A stretch of DNA of 64,000 nucleotides from Paenibacillus alkaliterrae (lineage in GTDB: Bacteria > Bacillota > Bacilli > Paenibacillales > Paenibacillaceae). The position numbers were made by a program, and so were the translations under genes. The stretch is taken from assembly GCF_021532375.1 (NCBI RefSeq), contig NZ_JAKGAP010000022.1, positions 1 through 64,000 of the forward strand, written 5' to 3'. Of the stretch, positions 63,763 through 64,000 are shown piece after piece (positions within the stretch are counted from its first letter, which is position 1; each line of letters starts with the position of its first letter). The notes beneath the pieces were generated by a model. The model had not been told where the DNA came from. It saw only the letters and a list, made by a program, of their open reading frames with translations, and searched no databases.

Positions 63763-64000
63763 ATGGCTATTACAAATACGGATACAAAAGTAGTCACTGG
63801 AACAGTTCGTCTCTCTTATACACACGTTTTCACTCCGCAATCCATCGATGGTGGCGATGAGAAGTACAGCACAGCGATCCTAATCCCGAAGTCGGACAAG
63901 GTGACGCTGCAGAAGATCAAAGCAGCTGTTGACGCTGCGAAGGAGCAAGGCAAGAGCAAATGGGGCGGAAAGATCCCTGCTAATGCTAAGACGCCGCTGC
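63763..64000 (+). CDS. DUF2815 family phage protein (truncated by window end)
   Basis: The first 79 residues are visible: MAITNTDTKVVTGTVRLSYT, then VFTPQSIDGGDEKYSTAILI, the standard start of DUF2815 proteins, which resemble single-stranded-DNA-binding proteins and accompany phage DNA polymerases. AAAGGAG (63747-63753) lies nine bases before ATG 63763. The gene runs off the right edge. It is downstream of DUF2800 in the usual order. Confidence 0.85.
   Translation, partial: MAITNTDTKVVTGTVRLSYTHVFTPQSIDGGDEKYSTAILIPKSDKVTLQKIKAAVDAAKEQGKSKWGGKIPANAKTPL

Larger units (their letters stand above)
58136..64000. mobile_element. left part of a prophage or integrative element
   Basis: The order is integrase, ImmA protease, XRE repressor (minus strand), then Cro-like regulator, excisionase-like protein, short early genes, DUF2800 and DUF2815 proteins (plus strand). 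This is the lysogeny/early module of a temperate Firmicute phage. DUF2800 and DUF2815 neighbours usually precede a phage-type DNA polymerase, which would lie right of the window. The integrase-proximal end abuts the tad locus, so the attachment site is near 58130-58185. No structural genes are visible. Confidence 0.85.

Overview
The window looks like chromosomal DNA of a Paenibacillus-type, spore-forming Firmicute. GC is moderate, Shine-Dalgarno sites are strong (AAGGAGG type), and YjcZ-type sporulation peptides with sigma-K-like promoters are present. YesM/YesN sensor-regulator pairs sit beside LplB/LplC-type sugar permeases, and the order ydcC-like, alr, endoAI, endoA is that of Bacillus. 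I saw no rRNA, tRNA or CRISPR array.

Layout. 1-0.7 kb is a mobile-element graveyard: the 3' end (domains V-VI) of a group IIC intron, the last 32 codons of a tyrosine integrase, and a coiled-coil gene. 0.86-15.0 kb is an alpha-mannoside or N-glycan utilisation locus: YesM/YesN two-component system, lipoprotein binding protein, two permeases, a GH125 alpha-1,6-mannosidase, a large clan GH-A hydrolase and a GH38 alpha-mannosidase. 15.4-17.1 kb holds an XRE repressor/ImmA protease pair divergent from a holin. 17.7-25.9 kb is a 2-aminoethylphosphonate (AEP) uptake and degradation cluster (ATPase, fused permease, phnX, phnW, a saccharopine-dehydrogenase-like enzyme, a DeoR regulator, a binding protein). 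It is flanked by two copies of a complete sigma-K promoter-yjcZ-terminator cassette.

26.3-36.6 kb is mixed: a His-rich COG0523 zinc GTPase behind a Zur-like palindrome, a secreted repeat protein, a GGDEF/EAL protein, a lipoprotein, a LacI regulator with a GH36 alpha-galactosidase, a MerR remnant and a DJ-1/PfpI protein. 36.9-44.9 kb is a second mannosidase locus (GntR/LacI-type regulator, GH38, two permeases, binding protein). Both sugar transporters lack an ATPase gene here and presumably borrow a shared MsmX-type ATPase. 44.9-49.4 kb carries a decayed DUF4965 gene, then a Gfo/Idh dehydrogenase, a TIM-barrel sugar isomerase/epimerase and an uncharacterised 728-residue protein. 49.6-53.0 kb is ydcC-like, alr and the EndoAI/EndoA (MazEF) pair.

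53.3-58.1 kb is a tad (Flp pilus-type) locus. Its last small gene is cut after about 16 codons by a prophage or ICE that runs off the right edge: integrase, ImmA, XRE repressor, Cro-like regulator, excisionase-like protein, small early genes, DUF2800 and DUF2815 proteins. The repressor/Cro region holds five copies of a 17-bp operator-like repeat, one inside the distal cro-like gene.

The best candidates for something undescribed are the saccharopine-dehydrogenase-like enzyme in the AEP operon, the stand-alone XRE-ImmA-holin module, and the three-gene oxidoreductase/isomerase/728-aa unit. All functional assignments rest on motif reading and gene context; no database search was run.
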